From assembly GCA_937943625.1 (NCBI GenBank), contig CALEAD010000006.1:1-64000 (forward strand): 64,000 nt of DNA, given 5' to 3'. The translations under genes and the position numbers were made by a program. Below are positions 39,558 through 47,554 of the stretch, one piece after another (the stretch's first letter is position 1; each line of letters opens with the position of its first letter). The DNA is from an uncultured Anaerolineae bacterium (GTDB lineage: Bacteria; Chloroflexota; Anaerolineae; Promineifilales; Promineifilaceae). The notes under the pieces are model-generated. The model saw only the letters and a program-made list of their open reading frames with translations. It searched no databases and was not told the DNA's origin.

Positions 39558-40592
39558 CTAATCATAGCGAATTCGCGGGTCAAAGACGGCATATACAATG
39601 TCAGTGAGAATTTGCGAGAGAATCACGGCTACCGCCAGAAGAATCACAATGCCCATCACCACCGCCCCATCCGAGCGTTCCAGGTGGTCTAAAAAGAGCC
39701 GTCCCATGCCCGGCCAGGCAAAAATACGCTCTGTAACTACTGCGCCCGCCAGCAAGAAAGGCAAATCCAGCCCTACCAGGGTAATAATCGGCAACGATGC
39801 ATTGCGCAGTGCATGAACCATAATAATGGTCACTCGCCGCAGCCCTTTGGCTTTGGCCGTGCGAATGTAATCCTGGCTCATGACCTCCAACATGGCGCTG
39901 CGCACATAGCGGCTGTAGCGCGCCACATCAATAAAGGCAATGGCAAAGATGGGCAAGATCATATGTTTGGCGATCTGTGCGGCCGTTTTGCCCACCTGTG
40001 GGTCAAACATGCCATTTGCGGGCAGATAGGGCAAGCCCCAACGTTGAAACAGGACAGAAAACAAGTAAATGCTCAGTAACGCGATCAGGAAAATAGGCAT
40101 AGAGAAGCCCACAAACGAAAGCGTTGTGACGGCATTATCTACCCAAGAGTATTGGCGCAGTGCTGAGTATATGCCTACGCCCAGCCCCAGCACCAAGATC
40201 ACAATTTGCGCCGGAATCATTAACAACAGCGTGTTGGGGATACGCTCCCAAATAATATCTAGCGCAGGCTTACCGCGTGTCAAAATCGAAATGCCAAAAT
40301 CACCGCGCAGCACCCCCTTACGCCGACCCGGCGTTTCCGGCTCACCGTCTCCGTCCACGTCAATCATCGTCCAATCATTGCCTACTAGCCAATAGACGTA
40401 TTGCATGAGGATAGGCTGATCTAGCCCAAGCTGGCGCGCTAACCGCTCCCGATCTTCGGGGCGCGTCGGGTTGCGCCCACCCATCATGGTCAGCGGATCG
40501 CCGATATTGTTCAATAGCACAAACAAAATCAGGCTGACAACAAAAAGAAGCGGAATAGATTGTAAAAGCCGCCGGATGACGTAGCGAGTCAT
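39558..40592 (-). CDS. oppB: Oligopeptide ABC transporter permease, OppB type
   Basis: A 344-residue permease starting MTRYVIRRLLQSIPLLFVVSL, the usual OppB/DppB opening. It has the conserved DRERLARQLGLDQPI loop, about six helices, and the EAA loop MSQDYIRTAKAKGLRRVTIIMVHALRN. The start at 40592 has AGGAGG 6 nt upstream. It forms the channel with OppC. Confidence 0.93.
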   Translation of the reverse strand: MTRYVIRRLLQSIPLLFVVSLILFVLLNNIGDPLTMMGGRNPTRPEDRERLARQLGLDQPILMQYVYWLVGNDWTMIDVDGDGEPETPGRRKGVLRGDFGISILTRGKPALDIIWERIPNTLLLMIPAQIVILVLGLGVGIYSALRQYSWVDNAVTTLSFVGFSMPIFLIALLSIYLFSVLFQRWGLPYLPANGMFDPQVGKTAAQIAKHMILPIFAIAFIDVARYSRYVRSAMLEVMSQDYIRTAKAKGLRRVTIIMVHALRNASLPIITLVGLDLPFLLAGAVVTERIFAWPGMGRLFLDHLERSDGAVVMGIVILLAVAVILSQILTDIVYAVFDPRIRYD

Positions 40593-40609
40593 GGGCTGCC
40601 TCCTGAGGT

Positions 40610-40655
40610 GTAAAGCGTGAAGCGCGATCAAATAGCTCCACGTTTCACGCTTTAC
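40610..40655. repeat. TAAAGCGTGA inverted repeat, copy 2
   Basis: GTAAAGCGTGAA (40610-40621) pairs perfectly with TTCACGCTTTAC (40644-40655). It lies directly upstream of the oppB RBS and could affect oppB translation. Related to 33409-33453. Confidence 0.55.
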
Positions 40656-40702
40656 GCTCAATTCTAGGCCCTAAGGGTTTGGGTAGGCCTCAGCAACTAT
40701 TC

Positions 40703-40745
40703 AGACCTGACAGGTTTTTACCAGAGGCGAAAACCTGTCAGGTCT
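40703..40745. repeat. Perfect 16 bp stem hairpin between oppA and oppB
   Basis: AGACCTGACAGGTTTT (40703-40718) and AAAACCTGTCAGGTCT (40730-40745) are exact reverse complements around an 11 nt loop. It lies in the 244 bp gap between the binding-protein and permease genes. A stable hairpin there would protect the upstream oppA message and lower permease expression, a known pattern in binding-protein operons. It also looks like a dispersed REP-type element. Confidence 0.7.
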
Positions 40746-40836
40746 TGAGAAACTGGTTTGTGCTGACCTCTGGCAACATAACGCGATTTTGGCAAATCGC
40801 ACCACACTGGCGGCCAGCAAAAACGCCGGCCCAGCC

Positions 40837-42561
40837 CTATTGCTTAATATCCCACTCTGCAATGCTGTAGAAGGGGGAAGCGCCGGAAATTTTTACATTT
40901 TCCATGCGCGCACTAATAGCCCAGGTATCCAGGTCTTGCCAGACGCCCAGCCAATACACGTTGTCGTACATAATCTCGCCAATTCGCCAAAAAGTTTTCT
41001 GGCGCTCTTCAAAGTCAATCTGCGTAGCCTGCAAGCGGAAAAGGCGATCTAGCTCCTCATCGCAGATTTTTTGGTCATTGACGCCGTCAGGATACTGATC
41101 GGTAGGAATTTCAGAACAGAGCCAGCGGCTGGAATCTGGGTCTGGGAAGGCTTCTGAGGCAGACCACTGGCCAATGTCTAGCTGGCCGGTAGGCATGGGA
41201 CCGCCGCCGCCATAGCTCTGGAAGAAAACGTTGGAGGCAAAGCCAACAGGCTCCAGGCGAATGCCGCAACCGGCCAGGTTTTGCTGCGCCACTGCCTGTG
41301 TATCCTGGCGAATGGCGCGAGTAGTTGTGCCATGTTTCAAAATGAGTTCAACCCCATCTTTGTCACGCACGCCGTCACCGTTGCTATCAATCCAGCCTGC
41401 TTGGTCTAGCAGGGCGTTGGCCGAGGCTGGATCATAGGGCCAGGGAGCCAGATTGGGGTTGGCGTAGGGGGTGTTGTCCCAGAAGGTTACGGCCGGTTGG
41501 GTCAGGCCCAATAGCAGGTCGCGGTTGATCGAGAAGCGATCAAAGCACATGGCAATGGCCTGGCGCACGCGCTTGTCGGCCAGGGCGGGGTGCGCTTCTT
41601 TACCAAAGTAGATGTACCAGCCTTCGTCGTAGCCAGAGACAACGGCAAAAACTTCGATGCCTGCCTGCTCCAGGGTGGGAATGTCGGCCTGGGAGATGAA
41701 GGTACCCAGGTCGCCTGTGCCGGTGCGCAACGCCGCCACCTGGGCAGCGTCATCGGGCACAAAGCGGAAGAAGATTTCGTCAATTTTGGCGGGCGTGCCG
41801 TAGTAGTTTTCGTTGCGCACAAAGCGAGCATAACTGCCAGATTCCCACTCGGCAAAGACATAGGGGCCGGCGCTAACGGTGGGCGCCAGGTTCCAGGGGG
41901 CCGTATCCAGGCTGCCTTCGGCCTCAAAGACAGGCTCCAGGATGTGCTTGGGCAGCACAAAGCCCCACAGGTTTGCCACCCAGGGGATGAAGGGTTCTTC
42001 AAAGGTGGTGACAACGGTGCGCTCATCTGGAGCGCTGATTTCGGTGATCAGGCTGTAGGGGTAGGTGGAGTTGACGGTGTTGGCCGGGTTCATGAGCATC
42101 TCGTAGCTGAAAATGAAATCAGCAGAGGTGATGGGTGTGCCGTCTGACCATTTGATATCGTCACGCAGCTTAATGGTGATGGTACGGCCGTCTGGAGAAA
42201 TGCCCCCGTTCTCCGGGCTGGGAATTTCTGTGACCAACACGGGGTTAGGGTTGTTGTCTACGTCAAAGTTCCAGGCTGAGGCGTTCCAAATTTGCTGGGT
42301 GATAGCAGAAAACCACATGTTGGTGTACATGGGATTCAGGTTATCAAATTCCTGCGTCCAGATAAAGGTGGCAACCTTACGCGCTGTAGGGGCTGTCGGG
42401 GCGGTGGTTGGCGCAGCGGGTTGGGCGGGGGCGTCTGTGGTTGTGCCACCTGTGTTGGCAGCAGGCTCGGTGGTTGTGGTCTGGCCACCACAGGCAGCCA
42501 GGGCAGCCAACAGCAGCACAACCAGAAAGAGAAAGGCTACATTTTTGGTTTTAGTCAACAT
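40837..42561 (-). CDS. oppA: Peptide-type solute-binding lipoprotein (SBP family 5)
   Basis: A 574-residue extracellular binding protein. The signal peptide ends in lipobox LLAALAACGGQ, followed by a Thr/Pro/Ala-rich linker. The family 5 core has YTNMWFSAITQQIWNASA, RDDIKWSDGTPITSADFIFSYE near residue 140 and HPALADKRVRQAIAMCFDR. The start at 42561 has GGAGGAG 5 nt upstream. It delivers substrate to OppBC. A 92 bp gap separates it from the gntR gene upstream. Confidence 0.92.
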   Translation of the reverse strand: MLTKTKNVAFLFLVVLLLAALAACGGQTTTTEPAANTGGTTTDAPAQPAAPTTAPTAPTARKVATFIWTQEFDNLNPMYTNMWFSAITQQIWNASAWNFDVDNNPNPVLVTEIPSPENGGISPDGRTITIKLRDDIKWSDGTPITSADFIFSYEMLMNPANTVNSTYPYSLITEISAPDERTVVTTFEEPFIPWVANLWGFVLPKHILEPVFEAEGSLDTAPWNLAPTVSAGPYVFAEWESGSYARFVRNENYYGTPAKIDEIFFRFVPDDAAQVAALRTGTGDLGTFISQADIPTLEQAGIEVFAVVSGYDEGWYIYFGKEAHPALADKRVRQAIAMCFDRFSINRDLLLGLTQPAVTFWDNTPYANPNLAPWPYDPASANALLDQAGWIDSNGDGVRDKDGVELILKHGTTTRAIRQDTQAVAQQNLAGCGIRLEPVGFASNVFFQSYGGGGPMPTGQLDIGQWSASEAFPDPDSSRWLCSEIPTDQYPDGVNDQKICDEELDRLFRLQATQIDFEERQKTFWRIGEIMYDNVYWLGVWQDLDTWAISARMENVKISGASPFYSIAEWDIKQ

Positions 42562-42653
42562 GATCTCTCCTCCGTAAGAGTGTTGGGTGAAAAACGGCCG
42601 TTTCCGGCCAAAACAATGAGAAACAAGCAGCGTTTCTTTAGGCATCACCTCCC

Positions 42654-43376
42654 TTAAAAATTCTCGTGGCGAATTCCATTCATAGGGGATTCCTGTTGCA
42701 ACATCGCCAAAAGCTCGGCGGCAACGGTTTCAATGTGCTGGCGCATGGCGCGCTCAGCCCCCTGGGCGTCTCTGGCAGCCAGGGCGTGGAGGATAGCGGC
42801 GTGTTCTTGTTGATCGGTGGCATCGCGGGAGGGCAGTGTGGCAACGGCCGTTTGCACAAAATTACCCCACAGCATCGTCGGAAAAGCCGACCAGAGCTGG
42901 CTCAGCGTGCGGATCAGGTACGGCCGGCGGCTGGCACGAAAAATCAGCTCGTGAAATTGGCGATTAAGCTGGCGATACTCACCAACCTGTTCTGGCAAGC
43001 GGCACTGCGCCATCTGTTCATGAATCTGCCAGAGGGCTGCCAGCTCATCTGGGCGAATGCTAAGCGCCGCTCTGGCCGCTGCCTGTCCTTCCAAAAAGCT
43101 GCGGTGCGCGTACAAATCCACCACGTCTTCAGGCGAGATATTGACCACACGCACGCCACGGTAGGGAATGTGCTCCACCAACCCCTCGGCGACTAACCTT
43201 TTCAGCGCCTCACGCACGGGCATCTGGCTTACGCCCAGGTCTTGGGCAATGTGCTGCTGGCGCAACCAGGTGCCAGGGCGATAGTCACCCTGCAAAATAG
43301 CGGCGCGAATTCGTTCCGAAACCCACGCATTTAGCTGACGATGAGAAGAAGGAGGGTCTTCTTTGGCGCGCATCAT
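42654..43376 (-). CDS. GntR-family (FadR subfamily) regulator
   Basis: A 240-residue regulator. The N-terminal winged helix is ERIRAAILQGDYRPGTWLRQQHIAQDLGVSQMPVREALKRLVAEGLV. The C-terminal all-alpha FCD domain has the metal-binding residues expected in LNRQFHELIFRAS and AMRQHIETV. It is the first gene of the opp operon and probably represses it until a small carboxylate or amino-acid-like ligand binds. The ligand is unknown. No clear RBS at the ATG ATG start. Confidence 0.9.
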   Translation of the reverse strand: MMRAKEDPPSSHRQLNAWVSERIRAAILQGDYRPGTWLRQQHIAQDLGVSQMPVREALKRLVAEGLVEHIPYRGVRVVNISPEDVVDLYAHRSFLEGQAAARAALSIRPDELAALWQIHEQMAQCRLPEQVGEYRQLNRQFHELIFRASRRPYLIRTLSQLWSAFPTMLWGNFVQTAVATLPSRDATDQQEHAAILHALAARDAQGAERAMRQHIETVAAELLAMLQQESPMNGIRHENF

Positions 43377-43475
43377 GGTTGCAAAGAAAACAAAAGGTCA
43401 ATCGGGAGTGGTGATAATTGTCAGGTGTATCCGCCCTGATGCTTGCTCAGAACCCCAAAACCCGCAAGTGAAAAG

Positions 43476-43497
43476 TTGGATATTATATCTAATCCCA
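43476..43497 (-). promoter_or_regulatory. Candidate gntR/opp promoter and operator
   Basis: TTGGAT...ATCCCA arms frame a 22 bp imperfect palindrome that contains TATAAT on the minus strand, 100 bp upstream of gntR. A -10 inside a dyad is a typical autorepression site. No clear -35. The rest of the 187 bp gap up to tex shows nothing else. Confidence 0.4.
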
Positions 43498-43563
43498 GGC
43501 GGTTAAGTGCAGCATAACACGAAGTAAGAAGTGCGTCAAGAAATTTGTCGTTCTGGCGCTCTA

Positions 43564-45696
43564 TTATCCATCGGGCCAACCCAGGCCAATGCGGTTGCGT
43601 TCTGGCTCTACGCTAAGAACGGCCACCTCAATCACGTCCCCCACGCCCAGGCGAACGTGGTGCGGGATGTGGCTGCGGTGCAGCAGCCCATCTTGCTTGA
43701 CACCAATGTCTACAAAAGCGCCAAAATCTACAACGTTGCGCACTGTGCCGTTCAGCCTCATACCAGGGCGCAAATCTTCCATAGATAGGACGTCGCTGCG
43801 CAGTAGCGGTGGGGGCAGCTCCGCACGGGGATCACGGCCAGGGCGAATGAGCTGGGCAAAAATATCGGTCAGGGTGGGTAGGCCCACATGCAGCCTGGCA
43901 GCCAGTTCGGGCAGCGGGTGTTTTTGCTGCAAGGCAGTCAGGGCGGCCTGGCGCTGCGGCAATGGGGCAGTGGGCGAGAGTTGGGCAAGCTGTAACACGG
44001 CCGTTGCTACGGCATAGCTCTCCGGGTGAATGGCGCTGGCATCCAGGGGATTGTCGCCATCGCGAATACGCAAAAAGCCGGCGCACTGCTCAAACGCCTT
44101 GCTGCCCAACCCGCTGACGGAAAGCAACGATTGACGATTGGGGAAACGGCCGTGCTGCTCACGCTGCGCCACAATTTTCTCTGCCAGCTTTGGCCCAATA
44201 CCCGACACATACGTCAAAAGTGCCGGTGAGGCCGTGTTCACGTCTACCCCCACATGGTTCACCACGCTCTCCACGACCCCGACCAGCGTTTCTGCTAGCT
44301 GTTTTTGGTTCACATCATGCTGATACAGGCCAACGCCAATCGCCTTCGGCTCAATCTTCACCAATTCTGCCAGCGGGTCTTGCACGCGCCGCGCAATGGA
44401 AACCGCGCCACGCAGCGTTACATCCAGGTGGGGCAACTCCTCTTTGGCCAGCTTACTGGCGCTGTAGACGCTGGCGCCGGCCTCATTCGCCATCAGGTAA
44501 TGCACGCCATCCTGCGTCCGCGTCAGCTCTGCCACGAGCTGCTCCGTCTCGCGGGAGGCTGTGCCGTTGCCAATGGCAATCAGCGTTACCTGGTAGCGGC
44601 TGACCCAGGCAGCCAACTGCATCAATGCCTCTTGCCACCTGTTTTGCGGTGGGTGCGGGTAAATCGTCCCCGTGTCCAGCACCTTACCGGTGGGGTCTAC
44701 AATGGCCACTTTGCAGCCGGTGCGGTAGCCGGGGTCAATGCCCAAAACCGTGTGCCCTGCCAGCGGGGGCTGTATAAGCAGGTTGCGCAAATTTTCGCCA
44801 AAAACGGCAATGGCGTGCGCTTCGGCCTGCTCGGTCAGGGCACGGCGAATGTCGCGCTCGATGGCGGGCAGCAGCAACCGTTGTGCGCTGTCTGCCATCG
44901 CCATCTGCAACTGTTCGGCCAGGGGGCTGCGCGGGTCGGGACGCACCACGCTGCGCATGGCCAGGAGCCAATCTTTTTCGTCTACGTCCAGGTGCACGCG
45001 CAGCACTTTTTCTGCTTCACCACGATTGATGGCAAGGATTTGATGCGGCTTCAGGCGGTCTACGCGAAAATCAGCCTCGTAGTACAGGGCGTAAACCTGC
45101 CGCTCGTCAATAGCGTCGGCAATTTTGCGCGCGCGCAGCGTGCCCTGCTGCCGCGCTTTTTCGCGCACGCGCTGGCGAATGACGGCGTGGTCGCTGAGCA
45201 TTTCGGCCACAATGTCGCGCGCGCCGACCAGGGCAGTGGCAGCATCGGGCAGTTCGGTGGAAAGAAAGGGGGCAGCCAGGTCAATGGCCGTTTCCCGTGT
45301 GCGTATTTGCTGCCAGATGAGCTGTGCCAATGGTTCCAGCCCCTGGGCACGGGCCACACTGGCGCGCGTTTTACGTTTGGGCTTATAGGGCTGGTACAGG
45401 TCTTCCAGTTCTGTCAGGGTGGCGACGGCCTCAATTTGCTGTTGCAGCTCTGGCGTCAGCTTTCCCTGTGCTGCAATAGTGGCGAGAATGGTCTGGCGGC
45501 GTTCATCCAGCGCTTGCAGGCGCGCTGCCATGTCGTTAATCTGGCGGATTTGCTCTTCATCCAGGCTACCAGTTGCCTCTTTGCGGTAACGGGCAATAAA
45601 GGGGATAGTGTTGCCAGCAGCGAGGAGGTCGAGAACGGCCGTTGCCTGCGTGGCGCGAATCTTCAGGGCATCTGCGATGAGCGTGGCGTGATTCAT
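43564..45696 (-). CDS. tex: Tex-like RNA-binding transcription accessory protein
   Basis: A 710-residue Tex protein. The N-terminal helical region begins MNHATLIADALKIRATQATAVLDLLAAGNTIPFIARYRKE-like (conserved opening), then the YqgF nuclease-like domain (TVLGIDPGYRTGCKVAIVD near residue 320), a helix-hairpin-helix domain (LLTYVSGIGPKLAEKIV) and a C-terminal S1 domain (GMRLNGTVRNVVDFGAFVDIGV). Slightly shorter than E. coli YhgF. It is divergent from ricT across a 136 bp gap. Confidence 0.94.
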   Translation of the reverse strand: MNHATLIADALKIRATQATAVLDLLAAGNTIPFIARYRKEATGSLDEEQIRQINDMAARLQALDERRQTILATIAAQGKLTPELQQQIEAVATLTELEDLYQPYKPKRKTRASVARAQGLEPLAQLIWQQIRTRETAIDLAAPFLSTELPDAATALVGARDIVAEMLSDHAVIRQRVREKARQQGTLRARKIADAIDERQVYALYYEADFRVDRLKPHQILAINRGEAEKVLRVHLDVDEKDWLLAMRSVVRPDPRSPLAEQLQMAMADSAQRLLLPAIERDIRRALTEQAEAHAIAVFGENLRNLLIQPPLAGHTVLGIDPGYRTGCKVAIVDPTGKVLDTGTIYPHPPQNRWQEALMQLAAWVSRYQVTLIAIGNGTASRETEQLVAELTRTQDGVHYLMANEAGASVYSASKLAKEELPHLDVTLRGAVSIARRVQDPLAELVKIEPKAIGVGLYQHDVNQKQLAETLVGVVESVVNHVGVDVNTASPALLTYVSGIGPKLAEKIVAQREQHGRFPNRQSLLSVSGLGSKAFEQCAGFLRIRDGDNPLDASAIHPESYAVATAVLQLAQLSPTAPLPQRQAALTALQQKHPLPELAARLHVGLPTLTDIFAQLIRPGRDPRAELPPPLLRSDVLSMEDLRPGMRLNGTVRNVVDFGAFVDIGVKQDGLLHRSHIPHHVRLGVGDVIEVAVLSVEPERNRIGLGWPDG

Positions 45697-45742
45697 AGCG
45701 CCGCATTATGGCACAGACCCCATCATAAAACCAGATATGAGT

Positions 45743-45771
45743 TTGGTGATTTTTATGAAATTCGCTATAAC
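45743..45771 (+). promoter_or_regulatory. Probable promoter of the ricT-HD-moeA operon
   Basis: TTGGTG (45743-45748), a 17 bp spacer and TATAAC (45766-45771) form a reasonable sigma-70-type promoter about 60 bp before the ricT start in the only rightward operon. Confidence 0.5.
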
Positions 45772-45832
45772 TATCTCGCACACCCCCTTGGGGTTCGCAA
45801 ATACACGCGCAAAACTTGAGAACGGAGAAAGT

Positions 45833-46864
45833 ATGACAATCGCGGAAACAGACGTGCAAACATCCAATGTGGTTGGCGTGCGCTTTCAGAAATTAGGCAA
45901 GCTCTATCACTTTAAGGTACGCGAAGGCGACCAGATAGAGCCAGGCGATCACGTCGTGCTGGAAACCAAGCGTGGCCGCCAGCTAGGGCAGGTGATTGCC
46001 TACATTGACCAGGAAGACGTACACGCGCAAAAAGGGATGAAATACATTGACCGCAAAGCCACCCCGCGCGACCTGGTCATGAAGCAGGTGTGGGAAGCCA
46101 AAGAGCTGGATGCCCTGATCACCTGTCGCGAAAAAGCCAGCCAACTTGGCATCCGTGACGCCAAATTTGTTAAGGCAGAGTATAGCTTCGATGGCTCTTG
46201 GCTAGCCTTCCTCTACACAACGGAAAACAAGAAGCTCAACATCCAGCCGCTGCACAATGCCCTGAGCCAGGCATTTTCCGCCAAGATCGAAATGCGCCTG
46301 ATTGGCCCTCGTGATGTCGCCCGCCTGATGGGTGGCTTTGGCGCCTGCGGCGCGCCGCGCTGCTGCTCCACCTTCCTCACCGAATTTAGCCCCATCTCCA
46401 TTCGCATGGCCAAAGAGCAAGGTATCTCTCTCAGCCCGCAAGAGATCACCGGCATGTGCGGCCGTTTGCGCTGCTGTCTCATTTACGAGTATGAGCAATA
46501 CGTGGCGGCGAAAAAGACCCTGCCACGCCTGAACAAGCGCGTGGGCACGCCCTACGGTGAAGGGCGTGTGAAAGATGTGCGCGTGCTGCGCGAATCGGTC
46601 ATCGTTGAGATAGAGGGTGACCGGTACGAAGTGTTCCGCCATGAGTTAGAGCCTCTGGATGAGCTGGAAGCGCTGCAAAAGAAGGCAGAGCAAGGCTGCG
46701 CCAAACACGAAGGAGGCGGCTGCGACTGTGGCGCGAAAGCAGCAACGTCTGCAGCTAACCTGGTTGACCCCGAAAATGAGCTGATAGACGAGCTGGCAGA
46801 CGAGTTTCCAGATGAGTTGGCGGATGAGCCAGACGACGAGTCTGAAATGGACTTTTTGGCGTAG
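45833..46864 (+). CDS. ricT: RicT/YaaT-family PSP1-domain protein
   Basis: A 343-residue PSP1 protein. The C-terminal PSP1 core contains GGFGACGAPRCCSTFL and GMCGRLRCCLIYEYEQY, the cysteine clusters that hold Fe-S clusters in the Bacillus RicAFT complex. An additional Cys/His tail (GCAKHEGGGCDCGAK) and a repetitive acidic C-terminus (DELADEFPDELADEPDDE) follow. RicT partners YlbF and YmcA, and two YlbF-family genes are at 19954-20690. Start at 45833 (GGAG 5 nt upstream) rather than the longer frame from 45737. Confidence 0.9.
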   Translation: MTIAETDVQTSNVVGVRFQKLGKLYHFKVREGDQIEPGDHVVLETKRGRQLGQVIAYIDQEDVHAQKGMKYIDRKATPRDLVMKQVWEAKELDALITCREKASQLGIRDAKFVKAEYSFDGSWLAFLYTTENKKLNIQPLHNALSQAFSAKIEMRLIGPRDVARLMGGFGACGAPRCCSTFLTEFSPISIRMAKEQGISLSPQEITGMCGRLRCCLIYEYEQYVAAKKTLPRLNKRVGTPYGEGRVKDVRVLRESVIVEIEGDRYEVFRHELEPLDELEALQKKAEQGCAKHEGGGCDCGAKAATSAANLVDPENELIDELADEFPDELADEPDDESEMDFLA

Positions 46865-46875
46865 CTAAAAGAAGA

Positions 46876-47481
46876 ATGGCAGCAAAGACACCAGAAGAAG
46901 CGTGGCAGCTTGTCACAGAATTTGTGCAAGATGAAGGACTGCGGCGGCACATGCTGGCCGTTTCTGCGGCCATGCAGGGCTATGCGGCGCGCCTGGGTGA
47001 AGATGTCATCTATTGGGGCGTTGTGGGGCTGATCCATGACTTTGATTGGGAAATTCACCCGAACCTGGATGAGCATCCCATCAAAGGGGCGGCCATTTTG
47101 CGCGCGCGTGGCTGGGATGAGGAGACAATTCGCACGATTTTGTCCCATTATACGGCCGGTACGGGCGTGGAGCGCGTCAGGCCGATTGATTTTGCCCTGC
47201 TGGCCTGCGACGAAATTACAGGGCTGATTACTGCTACGACGCTGGTACGGCCGTCTAAAAACATCGCCGACGTCACGATGAAATCTTTACGTGGCAAGTG
47301 GAGAGATGCGCGATTTGCCGCCGGCGTGGACCGCGCGCACATGGCGGAGGTGACGGCCGATTTCAGCCGTGCCTGTTTTGCCGGGCAGCTAGAGCTTTGG
47401 CAACATATCGAGAATGTGTTGACGGCTATGCAGCAACAGGCGGCGCAGTTGGGGCTGGACGGCCGTTTAAGCCAGAGCTAG
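46876..47481 (+). CDS. HD-domain phosphohydrolase
   Basis: A 201-residue HDIG-type hydrolase. The metal ligands are in RRHMLAVSAAM, the HD pair LIHDFDWEIHP, and HPIKGAAIL ... ILSHYT. Similar small HD proteins act on nucleotides, but the substrate is not known. It starts 12 bp after ricT. RicT-type complexes work with the HD-domain nuclease RNase Y; this protein lacks the KH domain and membrane anchor of RNase Y. Confidence 0.87.
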   Translation: MAAKTPEEAWQLVTEFVQDEGLRRHMLAVSAAMQGYAARLGEDVIYWGVVGLIHDFDWEIHPNLDEHPIKGAAILRARGWDEETIRTILSHYTAGTGVERVRPIDFALLACDEITGLITATTLVRPSKNIADVTMKSLRGKWRDARFAAGVDRAHMAEVTADFSRACFAGQLELWQHIENVLTAMQQQAAQLGLDGRLSQS

Positions 47482-47498
47482 AACCAGAGCTGGCTACG

Positions 47499-47547
47499 GT
47501 CATTTGCACAGGAATATAGTCGGCCGTCGGCGATCATTTGCAAAGGA
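47499..47547 (+). repeat. RBS-carrying dispersed repeat, two copies before moeA
   Basis: GGTCATTTGCACAGGA (47499-47513) is followed by GTCGGCGATCATTTGCAAAGGA (47526-47547, with edge bases). They match the reverse complement of 28506-28530 and 34692-34714. The AAAGGA at the end of the second copy is the ribosome binding site of moeA, 7 nt before its ATG. Confidence 0.6.
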
Positions 47548-47554
47548 AAAACGC

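Noticed and set aside
44305-45819. 504-residue plus-strand frame antisense to tex
   Set aside because: Tex is unmistakable on the minus strand; this frame runs on past the tex start into the ricT promoter and has low-complexity antisense character.
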